Assembly (NCBI RefSeq): GCF_900101875.1
Contig: NZ_FNAI01000006.1
Coordinates: 1-64,000 of the forward strand
Source of the DNA: Mucilaginibacter pineti
GTDB taxonomy: Bacteria; Bacteroidota; Bacteroidia; Sphingobacteriales; Sphingobacteriaceae
Direction: 5' to 3'
Length of the DNA: 64,000 nt
Below are positions 16,955-24,661 of the stretch, one piece after another. How positions within the stretch are numbered: position 1 is the first letter of the stretch; each line of letters starts with the position of its first letter. Below the pieces are notes generated by a model. It did no database searches and was not told the origin of the DNA. It worked only from the letters and a program-made list of their open reading frames with translations. Position numbers and translations under genes: made by a program.

Positions 16955-18811
16955 TTACTTCAACACCTGTACATCAATAAAGCTATCGTTAAAAATTGTT
17001 TCGGTGGCTTTTATATAATCGCTTTCGTCGGCTTTATAAGGGTTATCTACAAATTTTTGCGGGTTGCGGGCAATTATCGGGAACCAGGTGCTTTGTACCT
17101 GGATCATGATGCGGTGGCCCTTTTTAAAGGTGTGCAGTACATCCTGCAACCTGAAATTCACATCCGTTTTTTGATTGGCCACCAATGCCTCGGGTTTTTC
17201 AAAGCTATTGCGGAAACGTGCCGGCATCACTTCTGATCGTACCATTTGCCAGTAATTGCTCAGGATAATGTTTTTGTTGGGCATGTAGGGGTTATTAGGC
17301 TCATCGGCGGGGTAAACATCTATCAGTTTCACCACAAAATCGGCGTCGGTGCCGGTGGTTGCAATTTTCAGGTGCGCCATGATCTCGCCGCCAAGGGTTA
17401 CATCGTCATTTAAAACCTCGCTCTGGTAAACCAGCACATCGGGCCTGCGACCGGCAAAACGCTGATCTTCGCTCATGTAATTGTGCGGCGTAAAGCCCAT
17501 AGTGGTGGTATTATCCTCGGTATAAGGCACCGGCTTCAGCGGATCGCTCACGTAGGAAACAGAACCTGCCGCAGTTGGCGCACTAACCGATAGCTTACCA
17601 TCGGCACCTAAATACATTTTTTGGTGGGTGGCATTTGCTGCTGGCCATTTATCAAACGTGGCCCATTCCTTTTTACCGGTATTAAACATATAGGCATTGG
17701 GCAGGCCCGAGTTTTTATCGCCGTTACCTTTCAAAAAGTGGTAAAAGAATTTGGCTTCGATGCTTTTTTGGTAAAAGGTTGCAATACTATCGCCAAAATA
17801 AATGTTGCTGTGCATGGTATGCCCCGTTTCGCGCGACCAGCGGCCGTGACCAAACGGCCCCATTACTATGGTGTTATAAGCGTTAGGATCTGTCTTGTTA
17901 ATAGTTTTATAAATAGCCAGCGGACCGGTTAAATCCTCGGCATCAAACCAGCCGCCTACCAGCATTACCGCAGGTTTTACTTTGCCATAATGTTTCAGCA
18001 AACCGCGTTTTTGCCAAAATTCATCATAGCTTGGGTGGTTAATGGTTTCCTGCCAAAAAAAGTTATCGTGATAATACTGGCCGGCATTTTTAAGCGGACC
18101 AAGATCAAGCAAATACTGGTAGCCATCTTTTGAATTTGGCTTCAGCATGGTGTACCAGGCTTTTGAAGTTGTATCGGTTTTTTGAACACCAAACACGGGG
18201 AAGGTAAAAAAGTAGCCTTCTAAAAAAGCACCGTTATGATGGAAATCATCAAAAAAGAAATCGGAAATAGGTGCCTGCGGCGATGATGCTTTTAAAGCCG
18301 GGTGGTTTGAGAGAATGCCCGCAGCGGTATAAAAGCCGGGGTACGAGATGCCGTATTGCCCTACCTTACCGTTGTTAAATGCGGCGTTTTTTATGAGCCA
18401 GTCGATAGTATCATAAGTATCGGAACCTTCGTCAACATCGTTCTTGCTTTTTTTATTGTCGATAACGGGTGTCATGTTTGTCCAGGTGCCTTCGCTTTTC
18501 CAGCGGCCGCGTACATCCTGGTAAACAAAAATATACCCCTCTTTCATAATAAACTCTGATGGGCCAAGCCTTGCGGGGTATTTATCCTCGCCATAAGGGG
18601 CAACGCTGTAACAGGTGCGCTGCATCATGATAGGATATTTATTTTTTGCCGAAGCACCCTTGGGCGTATAAATGGCGGTGAACAGTTTTTTACCATCGCG
18701 CATGGTTATGTACACTTCCTTTTTGGTGAAGTTATCTTTCACGTAATCAGCTTGGGCAAAAACCGCAGTGCAGCCGCAAAGTAAAATAAGGAGTATGGTG
18801 ATTTTTTTCAT
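16955..18811 (-). CDS. CocE/NonD family hydrolase (X-Pro dipeptidyl-peptidase-like)
   Basis: 618 residues from ATG 18811 (MKKITILLILLCGCTAVFAQ is the signal peptide; four more codons are open upstream). The alpha/beta-hydrolase domain carries the nucleophile in GQYGISYPGFYTAA (G-x-S-Y-x-G), an Asp in the VGGWFDAEDL segment and a His in GPFGHGRWS. The C-terminal jelly-roll (about 400-610) is the PepX_C domain. Family members cleave ester or amide bonds of small acyl compounds (cocaine esterase, glutaryl-7-ACA acylase, alpha-amino-acid ester hydrolase). Exported; substrate unknown. Confidence 0.9.
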   Translation of the reverse strand: MKKITILLILLCGCTAVFAQADYVKDNFTKKEVYITMRDGKKLFTAIYTPKGASAKNKYPIMMQRTCYSVAPYGEDKYPARLGPSEFIMKEGYIFVYQDVRGRWKSEGTWTNMTPVIDNKKSKNDVDEGSDTYDTIDWLIKNAAFNNGKVGQYGISYPGFYTAAGILSNHPALKASSPQAPISDFFFDDFHHNGAFLEGYFFTFPVFGVQKTDTTSKAWYTMLKPNSKDGYQYLLDLGPLKNAGQYYHDNFFWQETINHPSYDEFWQKRGLLKHYGKVKPAVMLVGGWFDAEDLTGPLAIYKTINKTDPNAYNTIVMGPFGHGRWSRETGHTMHSNIYFGDSIATFYQKSIEAKFFYHFLKGNGDKNSGLPNAYMFNTGKKEWATFDKWPAANATHQKMYLGADGKLSVSAPTAAGSVSYVSDPLKPVPYTEDNTTTMGFTPHNYMSEDQRFAGRRPDVLVYQSEVLNDDVTLGGEIMAHLKIATTGTDADFVVKLIDVYPADEPNNPYMPNKNIILSNYWQMVRSEVMPARFRNSFEKPEALVANQKTDVNFRLQDVLHTFKKGHRIMIQVQSTWFPIIARNPQKFVDNPYKADESDYIKATETIFNDSFIDVQVLK

Positions 18812-18961
18812 GAAGCCGGTCAATTTAAGGGCTAAATTAACAAGTAAATTAATATGTAGCTACTGGTTTTAATACTGTTACAATAAGGGGGTAAAAAGCT
18901 GGTGATTTGGGGTAAGATGTGGAGGGTTTTGGAGAAGGGCTGGTGGCTCTGCTTATCGGTT

Positions 18962-19130
18962 CGACTCACCCCGCCGGCACTTCGTGCGGCGATCCTCTCT
19001 ACGGCAAGCCGTAAAGAGGGTGAGGAAAGCTTTTATCTTTTTTCTATTGAGTTTATAAATACACGTTGCGTCCCCTCTTTACGGCGAAGCCGTAGAGAGG
19101 GTGGCCAGCGAAGCGTAGCCGGGTGAGTAA
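18962..19130. repeat. Pair of inverted interspersed repeats upstream of a small gene
   Basis: A copy at 18962-19025 (CGACTCACCCCGCCGGCACT, then CCTCTCTACGGCAAGCCGTA) and an inverted relative at 19068-19128 (CCCCTCTTTACGGCGAAGCC, then GCGAAGCGTAGCCGGGTGAG). Together they can form one long stem. The 18812-19204 gap holds only this and a promoter-poor AT-rich end. Confidence 0.7.
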
Positions 19131-19204
19131 TCTGCGGCAAGCCGGCAAAATATATTTAAACCTCACCCATTACCAAATCCAACTATTTCTCTTATCTTGT
19201 GCTT

Positions 19205-19339
19205 ATGAAAACAAAAAGCATCATTCGCACGGCTATTATTGCGGCCGCATTTTTTGCAGGCCACGTTGCTATGGATCTTGTAAAGATGGGCATTAAGGAT
19301 GGCAAGGCTACACATGCCGCTATGATGCTTAAAAAGTAA
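19205..19339 (+). CDS. Small hypothetical protein with N-terminal hydrophobic segment, 44 residues
   Basis: ATG 19205 to TAA 19337-19339. A basic start (MKTKSIIR) is followed by a hydrophobic stretch (TAIIAAAFFAGHVA, about residues 9-22), then a short Lys- and Met-rich tail. It looks like a small membrane-anchored or exported peptide. It lies on the same strand as, and 72 bases before, the thioesterase gene, which has its own promoter box. Family not recognised; a chance frame is possible. Confidence 0.45.
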   Translation: MKTKSIIRTAIIAAAFFAGHVAMDLVKMGIKDGKATHAAMMLKK

Positions 19340-19387
19340 GCATTAGCTGCTTTTTATCAGAAACATAGGCCTGTCGTACTTAATCCT

Positions 19388-19395
19388 TATCTTTG
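19388..19395 (+). promoter_or_regulatory. -7 box of the thioesterase promoter
   Basis: TATCTTTG is an exact TAnnTTTG match 16 bases before the thioesterase ATG at 19412. No clear TTTG is seen 19-21 bases upstream, so the -33 part is weak. Confidence 0.45.
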
Positions 19396-19411
19396 CGTAA
19401 AAATTAGCAGG

Positions 19412-19951
19412 ATGACAGGAAAAGCCCCCAAAGAATCGTACACCATCATGAACGAGCTGGTATTACCCAATGATACCAACACCTTAAATAATTTGATGGG
19501 CGGGCGCCTGCTGCACTGGATGGATATTGCTGCAGCCATATCTGCACAAAAACACTGTAACCGTATTGTAGTAACTGCCTCCGTAGATAATGTATCGTTC
19601 CAGGCGCCTATAAAGCTGGGCGACGTGATCAGTATTGAAGCTAAGGTAACCCGCGCGTTCACTACTTCGGTGGAGGTAAGGATGGATGTTTGGGCGCAAA
19701 ACATTCCCTCGGGCACCAAAGTAAAAAGCAACGAAGCCTATTACACCTTTGTAGCCCTTGATAAAGATGGCGAAAAAACCCAGGTTCCCGTACTCCTGCC
19801 CGAAACCGACGATGAAATTGCCCTTTACGAAGGTGCACTTCGCCGCCGCCAGTTGAGGCTTATCCTGGGTGGTAAAATGTTACCGAATGATGCTACCGAA
19901 CTTAAGGCCCTGTTCTTTGGCGATCAGCTACCGCTAAACCTGCGCGATTAA
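19412..19951 (+). CDS. Acyl-CoA thioesterase, hotdog fold (BACH/YciA type)
   Basis: 179 residues, cytoplasmic (no signal). The hotdog signature is NTLNNLMGGRLLHWMDIAAA (the N-L-x-G-G-x-x-x-x-x-D catalytic segment) and CNRIVVTASVDNVSFQAPIK, followed by the strand LGDVISIEAKVTRAFTTSVEV. Such enzymes hydrolyse acyl-CoA to free acid and CoA. The C-terminal 45 residues (ETDDEIALYEGALRRRQLRL) form a helical extension common in Bacteroidota homologues. Single gene with its own -7 box. Confidence 0.88.
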   Translation: MTGKAPKESYTIMNELVLPNDTNTLNNLMGGRLLHWMDIAAAISAQKHCNRIVVTASVDNVSFQAPIKLGDVISIEAKVTRAFTTSVEVRMDVWAQNIPSGTKVKSNEAYYTFVALDKDGEKTQVPVLLPETDDEIALYEGALRRRQLRLILGGKMLPNDATELKALFFGDQLPLNLRD

Positions 19952-20019
19952 GCTGCAGTTAGTAACAAACCCGTGCGCTTGTGGTCTAAACTATAAAATC
20001 GACAGATAAATTTATAGCC

Positions 20020-20220
20020 ATGAGATATTTTTTATGTTTTTTGTTCCCTCCCCTGGCCATATTAACAACCGGGCGTATAGGTGCATTCATCCTCAATATA
20101 TTCCTTACCCTGTTTTTCTGGGTGCCGGGCATTATCCATGCTATACTGGTAACCAATGATTATTACGATGCCAAAAGACACCGCCAGCTCATGCGCGCCA
20201 CACGCCGCGCAAGATGGTAG
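20020..20220 (+). CDS. YqaE/Pmp3 family small membrane protein
   Basis: 66 residues. Two hydrophobic segments (about 2-20 and 23-45) with the Pmp3/UPF0057 pattern FLFPPLAILTTGRIGAFILN and FWVPGIIHAILV, then a basic tail (KRHRQLMRATRRARW). Members are linked to membrane-potential or stress tolerance in yeast and plants; the bacterial role is unclear. It stands alone between the thioesterase and the converging SGNH hydrolase. Confidence 0.8.
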   Translation: MRYFLCFLFPPLAILTTGRIGAFILNIFLTLFFWVPGIIHAILVTNDYYDAKRHRQLMRATRRARW

Positions 20221-20381
20221 GATAGTTGTTGATTGGGTTGGCTTGAGTTGATTAGGTAAACAGATCAGGCATTTCCCCTTACTTCATTATTCGAGATTCA
20301 ACATTCAGTGTTCGACATTAGTCTTTAGTCCTTGCTCCCTTCGTCCTTCGTCTACAAGAAAATCCCTCAGTCCTTTGTCCC
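20221..20381. repeat. Degenerate low-complexity spacer
   Basis: The segment TTCAACATTCAGTGTTCGAC and the following TCCTTGCTCCCTTCGTCCTT-type phrases are built of short reiterated words (GTCCTT, TTCG), as in many decayed interspersed repeats of this lineage. No frame or terminator is supported. Confidence 0.3.
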
Positions 20382-21152
20382 TCAAGCTCCTACCGCTTTT
20401 AGCCATGCTTGTGCCATGAGGGCTTCGCCGGCTACGCTTGGGTGTACACCGTCCAGGTTCCAGTATGGGGCCGGGGCCGTTTGTATGGCCTTGTCCATAA
20501 CGGTTTGGTAGGGTACAAATACGGCACCGTACTGGCTGGCAATATCGGCGGCAGCTTTGCGAAACAAATCAAACGCTGGGTACCATTTATCATCAACCGC
20601 TTTTACACCTTTAAGGGCAAATGGCTCGCATATTACCAGCTTTACGTTTGGTAAGGCAGCTTTGGTACGATCCAGCAGCTTTTTATAATCGGCAATGTAG
20701 GTATCAATAGTGCCGGTATAGCCGCCGCCCAGGGTGTGCCAAAAATCGTTAACGCCAATATGAATGCTCAGGATATTTGGTTTCAGGGCCAGGCAATCGG
20801 TATCCCAGCGTTCGGCCAACTGAAATACCTTGTTGCCGCTTACACCTTTATTATAGATCTGCAGGTTTTTATCGGCATGGTTAAGCAACAGCTGCGAGGC
20901 GGCCACCAACGCATAGCCCGATCCTAAGGCGCTGGTTGTGTTGGGTTCGTTCTTGCTATGGTCGCGGCCCCAGTCGGTTATTGAATCACCCTGGAAAAGC
21001 ACCACATCGCCGGTATTAAATTTAAGTTTGGGAGCAGGCTTGGCGTTAGCAAAAGCAGCAGATACAATTTGCGGGATACCCACCGTGGCCATACTCACTA
21101 CCGATGCGGTTTTTAAAAAATGGCGGCGACTGGGATTAAGGATTCTTTTCAT
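20382..21152 (-). CDS. SGNH/GDSL hydrolase with twin-arginine signal
   Basis: 256 residues. The N terminus has a Tat-type signal, RRHFLK followed by the hydrophobic TASVVSMATVGIPQIVSAAF. All SGNH blocks are visible: FQGDSITDWGRD (block I, catalytic Ser), GVSGNKVFQLA (block II Gly), HIGVNDFWH (block III, G-x-N-D) and DGVHPS (block V, catalytic Asp and His). Predicted periplasmic esterase or carbohydrate deacetylase; the substrate cannot be told. Tat export suggests folding before translocation. Confidence 0.9.
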   Translation of the reverse strand: MKRILNPSRRHFLKTASVVSMATVGIPQIVSAAFANAKPAPKLKFNTGDVVLFQGDSITDWGRDHSKNEPNTTSALGSGYALVAASQLLLNHADKNLQIYNKGVSGNKVFQLAERWDTDCLALKPNILSIHIGVNDFWHTLGGGYTGTIDTYIADYKKLLDRTKAALPNVKLVICEPFALKGVKAVDDKWYPAFDLFRKAAADIASQYGAVFVPYQTVMDKAIQTAPAPYWNLDGVHPSVAGEALMAQAWLKAVGA

Positions 21153-21318
21153 AAAAAGCTGAAATTTATAATTACTGGCAATAGCGATCGTAATTTACAG
21201 TTTTAGGGCATTTTTTAAAACTTTGTTAAATTTTATACCATCAATTGATTAATTAATACCAGCGTGGTTTATATTTCTCTCTTGAGGGTAATTAAAAAAG
21301 CAGATGGGTGCGTGCGAT

Positions 21319-21414
21319 TTCCCTCTTGAGAGGGGCGGAGGGGTGTGTTTCATGCCGTAGAACACACCCCTGCCACTACACTATTCCTTCGCGCCCCCTC
21401 TCAAGAGGGGATCG
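21319..21414. repeat. Long palindromic interspersed repeat
   Basis: TTCCCTCTTGAGAGGGGCGG (21319 onward) and its partner CGCCCCCTCTCAAGAGGGGA (end near 21411), enclosing GGGGTGTGTT...AACACACCCC. The whole can fold as one interrupted hairpin. It lies upstream of pyrD. The 21153-21522 gap holds nothing else recognisable. Confidence 0.7.
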
Positions 21415-21522
21415 CTAACAAAGCCCTCTTTTTATTAGGGTAATGAACCAAATAACGGGCAGTCATTTAAATTTCATAAAATTCTGGTTTACACACATTA
21501 AGTAATGTGCTAACTTCGCGCC

Positions 21523-22563
21523 ATGTATTTTTTATTAAAACCCATCCTTTTCCAGTTCGATCCCGAAAAAGTACATTATTTTGTAACCCGCAATTTAAAG
21601 CGCTTTAACCGTTTTCCGGGTGGCGCGGCTTTAAGCAGGGCTATATGGGATGTAAACGATGCCCGTTTGCAGCGCGAAGTGTTTGGCCTTAAATTTAAAA
21701 ACCCGGTTGGTCTTGCCGCCGGCTTTGATAAAAATGCCGAACTGATGGGCGAAATGGCCAACATAGGCTTCGGCTTTGTGGAGATAGGTACCGTTACCCC
21801 GCTGCCCCAGCCGGGTAATCCGCAGCCGCGTATGTTTCGTTTGCCAACTGATGGCGCGCTGATCAACCGTATGGGTTTTAACAATTTTGGGGTTGATGTA
21901 GCAGCCGAGCGTATTGCCACCTTCCGTAAAAATGCCAAAGGCGCGCAAAAAAACCTCATTATTGGCGGCAACATCGGCAAAAATAAAGTTACCCCTAACG
22001 AAGAAGCCGTTAACGATTATATCAAATGTTTCGACCGCCTGTTTGATGTGGTTGACTATTTTGTGGTGAACGTAAGTTCGCCCAATACCCCCGGTCTGCG
22101 CGAGTTGCAGGAAAAAGAACCGCTCATGCACCTGCTGAATACATTGCAGCAGCGCAATTCAAAAAACGGCATCAGCCGCCCCATACTGCTTAAGATAGCC
22201 CCAGACCTTACCGATTCACAGCTTGATGACATTGTAGACATTGTACAGCAAACCGGCATAGCGGGCATTATTGCCACCAATACCACCATCAGTCGCGACG
22301 GCCTTAGTGCGCCAACTATTTTAAAAACCGAGATGGGCGGCCTCAGCGGCAAACCGCTTACCAAACGCTCTACCGAGGTTATCGCTTATCTGCATAAAAA
22401 ATCAAACGGTTCGTTCCCTATTATTGGCGTGGGCGGTATCCACTCTGCCGACGACGCCGTGGAGAAAATAAAGGCAGGCGCATCATTGGTACAGCTTTAT
22501 ACCGGTTTTATTTATGAAGGGCCGGGGTTGATAGGCAGGATAAATAAGAAGTTGCTGGGGTAA
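21523..22563 (+). CDS. pyrD: Quinone-dependent (class 2) dihydroorotate dehydrogenase
   Basis: 346 residues. The N-terminal helical extension ([20 protein letters not shown]) that anchors class 2 enzymes to the membrane is present. The FMN barrel shows [41 protein letters not shown], and the catalytic Ser in [14 protein letters not shown]. Phosphate-binding segments [19 protein letters not shown] and [13 protein letters not shown] follow. It oxidises dihydroorotate to orotate in pyrimidine synthesis, with quinone as acceptor. A TAACTTCG near-match to the -7 box lies about 15 bases before the ATG. Confidence 0.97.
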   Translation: MYFLLKPILFQFDPEKVHYFVTRNLKRFNRFPGGAALSRAIWDVNDARLQREVFGLKFKNPVGLAAGFDKNAELMGEMANIGFGFVEIGTVTPLPQPGNPQPRMFRLPTDGALINRMGFNNFGVDVAAERIATFRKNAKGAQKNLIIGGNIGKNKVTPNEEAVNDYIKCFDRLFDVVDYFVVNVSSPNTPGLRELQEKEPLMHLLNTLQQRNSKNGISRPILLKIAPDLTDSQLDDIVDIVQQTGIAGIIATNTTISRDGLSAPTILKTEMGGLSGKPLTKRSTEVIAYLHKKSNGSFPIIGVGGIHSADDAVEKIKAGASLVQLYTGFIYEGPGLIGRINKKLLG

Positions 22564-22609
22564 AGTTTATAGGATTCGGGAATTATAGGATTAAGGGATT
22601 AATAGGATT

Positions 22610-22648
22610 TTGTCTAAACCGGGATTTGTGGGATTAAAGGATTCCCAG
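22610..22648. repeat. Left arm of inverted repeat flanking a dead gene
   Basis: TTGTCTAAACCGGGATTTGT followed by GGGATTAAAGGATT. The reverse complement is present at 23413-23446 with 32 of 34 positions equal. This GTCTGAACCGGGATT repeat family is common in Bacteroidota intergenic DNA. The rest of 22564-22958 holds degenerate versions of the same words (GGGATT, AGGATT). Confidence 0.7.
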
Positions 22649-22958
22649 AATTAAATATGGCTTATTGATTGAGAGGATTGATTGATTTCTGGTGAATCTT
22701 TGAGTTTTTAATTTTTTGGCTTTTCCTTTCAGCCTTAAGCTTCCGGTTAAAAGGAGGGCGTTGCCTGCGGCCGGGCTTTCCACTCATACTGCACAAGGCC
22801 TTAGCCACATTGGCCGGTATCCGCTGCAATCCCTAACGCGCAGGTTGTCTGATTCAGAATTTTCAGAATTAAAGAATATTCGGAATTTAGATTGTAATTT
22901 ATATAGATTGAGGCAATAATTTAAGCTATTGTATTTTGAATAACCTTTCTTAACACAT

Positions 22959-23345
22959 ATGAAACCTCAAATTCGATTTGAAACCGATAAATCTATGCTT
23001 GAGTTAAGCAAGGCATTCGATATTCCATACAGTAAAACCATGCAGGATTAGCCATACGAAGTTGCAGATCCGGCATTTATCGAAAAATATCTAAACTATT
23101 ATCAATCAATACTGGACGATGACGTAAAGTTCACGTTGATGCAAATGATAATCCAGGCTATTGAAGAGCAAGAAACCCTAAAAGCGATGGAGTTTTATTG
23201 GGGAAAAGCTAAACCTCTATTGATTCAAGACTTCAAAGTTCACGAATGGACTATTTACTATTGGAGTTTACAAGACGAGCAAGTTAAATCAGATTGGAGA
23301 ATAAGCCCCTATATGACCACGCTATGGACAAGCAAAATGATATAA
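22959..23345 (+). pseudogene. Nonsense-disrupted hypothetical gene
   Basis: Starting at ATG 22959 the frame codes 30 residues (MKPQIRFETDKSMLELSKAF...), meets TAG at 23049-23051 and continues in the same frame without further stops to TAA at 23343-23345, for 128 codons in all. The sequence on both sides of the stop has coherent protein character (…SKTMQD-stop-PYEVADPAFIEKYL…), so one TGG-to-TAG change (Trp) is the simplest explanation. A later ATG at 23136 could still give a 69-residue fragment. Family not recognised; size and composition are like small immunity-type or SUKH-like proteins, which is speculative. It sits between two inverted repeat arms. Confidence 0.6.
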
Positions 23346-23412
23346 CCAAACTCAAAAAAATCAAAAATTTGTCCAATCTCTATACAAAAACCCATTCAAA
23401 CCCAATCCCGGC

Positions 23413-23446
23413 AATCCCTTAATCCCACAAATCCCGGTTCAGACAA
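23413..23446. repeat. Right arm of inverted repeat flanking a dead gene
   Basis: AATCCCTTAATCCCACAAAT followed by CCCGGTTCAGACAA, the inverted partner of 22610-22643. Confidence 0.7.
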
Positions 23447-23501
23447 TTTTCCACGTTCAGACAAAATCCTTACAATCCTTCAATCGTGTCAAAAATATCG
23501 G

Positions 23502-23545
23502 GCACAAAAAAATCCCACCGGTTTTATTAAACCAGCAGGATTTAT
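23502..23545 (-). terminator. Terminator of the small basic protein gene
   Basis: On the minus strand an interrupted stem (AAATCC + AAACC arms against GGTTT + GGATTT) is followed by a TTTTTTT tract. It lies about 40 bases after the stop codon at 23585. Confidence 0.6.
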
Positions 23546-23584
23546 AAGATCTTTTTTTGCGCCAGGCGCTTTTACAGATAAAGA

Positions 23585-23758
23585 TTATTTACCTGCAGCG
23601 ATAGCTAAAGCTGCATTGTTTTTGGTGATCTGGCTGTGTTTTGACTCAGCAGAACGGCTTCCGTATTCAATGTTGGTAGCTAATTTCAAAAACTGTACTT
23701 CTAAACGTGAAGTAGTTTTGTTTTTTCTATCTTTTCTTTTTAAACGTGTAACGCCCAT
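23585..23758 (-). CDS. Small conserved basic protein, 57 residues
   Basis: ATG 23758, TAA 23585-23587. It opens MGVTRLKRKDRKNKTTSRLE, a Lys/Arg-rich start that I recall from a short conserved Bacteroidota protein of unknown role, and ends ITKNNAALAIAAGK. The basic N terminus suggests RNA or ribosome association, but this is inference. It sits between a terminator and a tRNA-Cys gene (32 bases), and may share that gene's transcript. Function not assigned. Confidence 0.7.
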   Translation of the reverse strand: MGVTRLKRKDRKNKTTSRLEVQFLKLATNIEYGSRSAESKHSQITKNNAALAIAAGK

Positions 23759-23790
23759 GATTTCTTTTTTTAATATTTTTTATACCCTTG

Positions 23791-23861
23791 AGGTCGGGAG
23801 CGGATTCGAACCGCTGTAAAAGGTTTTGCAGACCTCTGCCTAGCCACTCGGCCACCCGACC
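23791..23861 (-). tRNA. tRNA-Cys (anticodon GCA)
   Basis: 71 nt. Acceptor GGTCGGG/CCCGACC, D stem GCC/GGC, anticodon stem GAGGT/ACCTT with loop CTGCAAA, T arm AGCGG-TTCGAAT-CCGCT, discriminator T. All pairs are canonical except one G-T at the outer anticodon pair. The usual Bacteroidota tRNA-Cys type; compare the divergent copy at 39967-40040. Confidence 0.96.
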
Positions 23862-23911
23862 CTGTTTTTAAGGATTGCAAAAATAGTAATTTATTTAATG
23901 GTAGCCAATAT

Positions 23912-24661
23912 TTATTTAATTGAATTTCTTTTTATTTCTGAAACCAGTATAGCGGTGGCAATTGCCACGTTCAATGACTCGGCCTGCCCTACCCGCGGAA
24001 TGGTTACCGCCTTGCCGATCAGTGGTTCAATTGCGGGGCTAATGCCGTTGCCCTCGTTGCCCATAACCAATAACCCTTCGGTGCCAAAATTTGTTTTGTA
24101 CACATTATCGCCATTAAGCATAGCGCCAAACATGGGCAGGTTAATTTGGGGCAAAACCGCCTCCAGGTTACCGTAATGCACATTCACGCGTGCCAGCGAG
24201 CCCATAGTGGCCTGTACTACTTTGGGGTTATACACTTCAACCGTATCTTCAGAACAAATAATATCATGAATGCCAAACCAGTCGGCCGTGCGAATGATGG
24301 TGCCCATATTGCCGGGGTCCTGCACGCCATCAAGCACCAGCGAAAATTTTTGTTTCAGGCTTTCGTAATTTAAAACCGGCCATATTGGTATTTTTATCAA
24401 ACCAATTACCTCCTGCGGGGTTTTCAATGTGCTGATTTTTTCGAGCTCGTTTAATGAAATCTCCTGAAAGTTTATTTTACGGGATAAATTCAGCAATTTT
24501 GGGGCAATTGCGGGGGTATGGTAAATAGTATCAACCTGGTAGCCAGAGCTTGTAAATTCAATAACTGATTTATAACCCTCTACCAGGAAAAAACCATGTT
24601 CCCTGCGGAATTTTTTATGTTGTAAGGATGATAATAAACTGATTTGTGATTTTGAAAGCAT
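23912..24661 (-). CDS. TrmH/SpoU family RNA 2'-O-methyltransferase
   Basis: 249 residues. N-terminal substrate-binding domain (KFRREHGFFLVEGYKSVIE) and C-terminal SPOUT knot with its three motifs: VLDGVQDPGNMGTIIRTADW (motif 1), GLLVMGNEGNGISP (motif 2) and IPRVGQAESLNVAIATAIL (motif 3). It would methylate the ribose 2'-OH of rRNA or tRNA using S-adenosylmethionine; the target is not readable. The start ATG at 24659-24661 lies inside the 5' end of the divergent BamA-like gene. Confidence 0.92.
   Translation of the reverse strand: MLSKSQISLLSSLQHKKFRREHGFFLVEGYKSVIEFTSSGYQVDTIYHTPAIAPKLLNLSRKINFQEISLNELEKISTLKTPQEVIGLIKIPIWPVLNYESLKQKFSLVLDGVQDPGNMGTIIRTADWFGIHDIICSEDTVEVYNPKVVQATMGSLARVNVHYGNLEAVLPQINLPMFGAMLNGDNVYKTNFGTEGLLVMGNEGNGISPAIEPLIGKAVTIPRVGQAESLNVAIATAILVSEIKRNSIK

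Noticed and set aside
22716..22919. 67-codon plus-strand frame
   Set aside because: No coding character, lies in repeat-derived DNA between pyrD and the broken gene.
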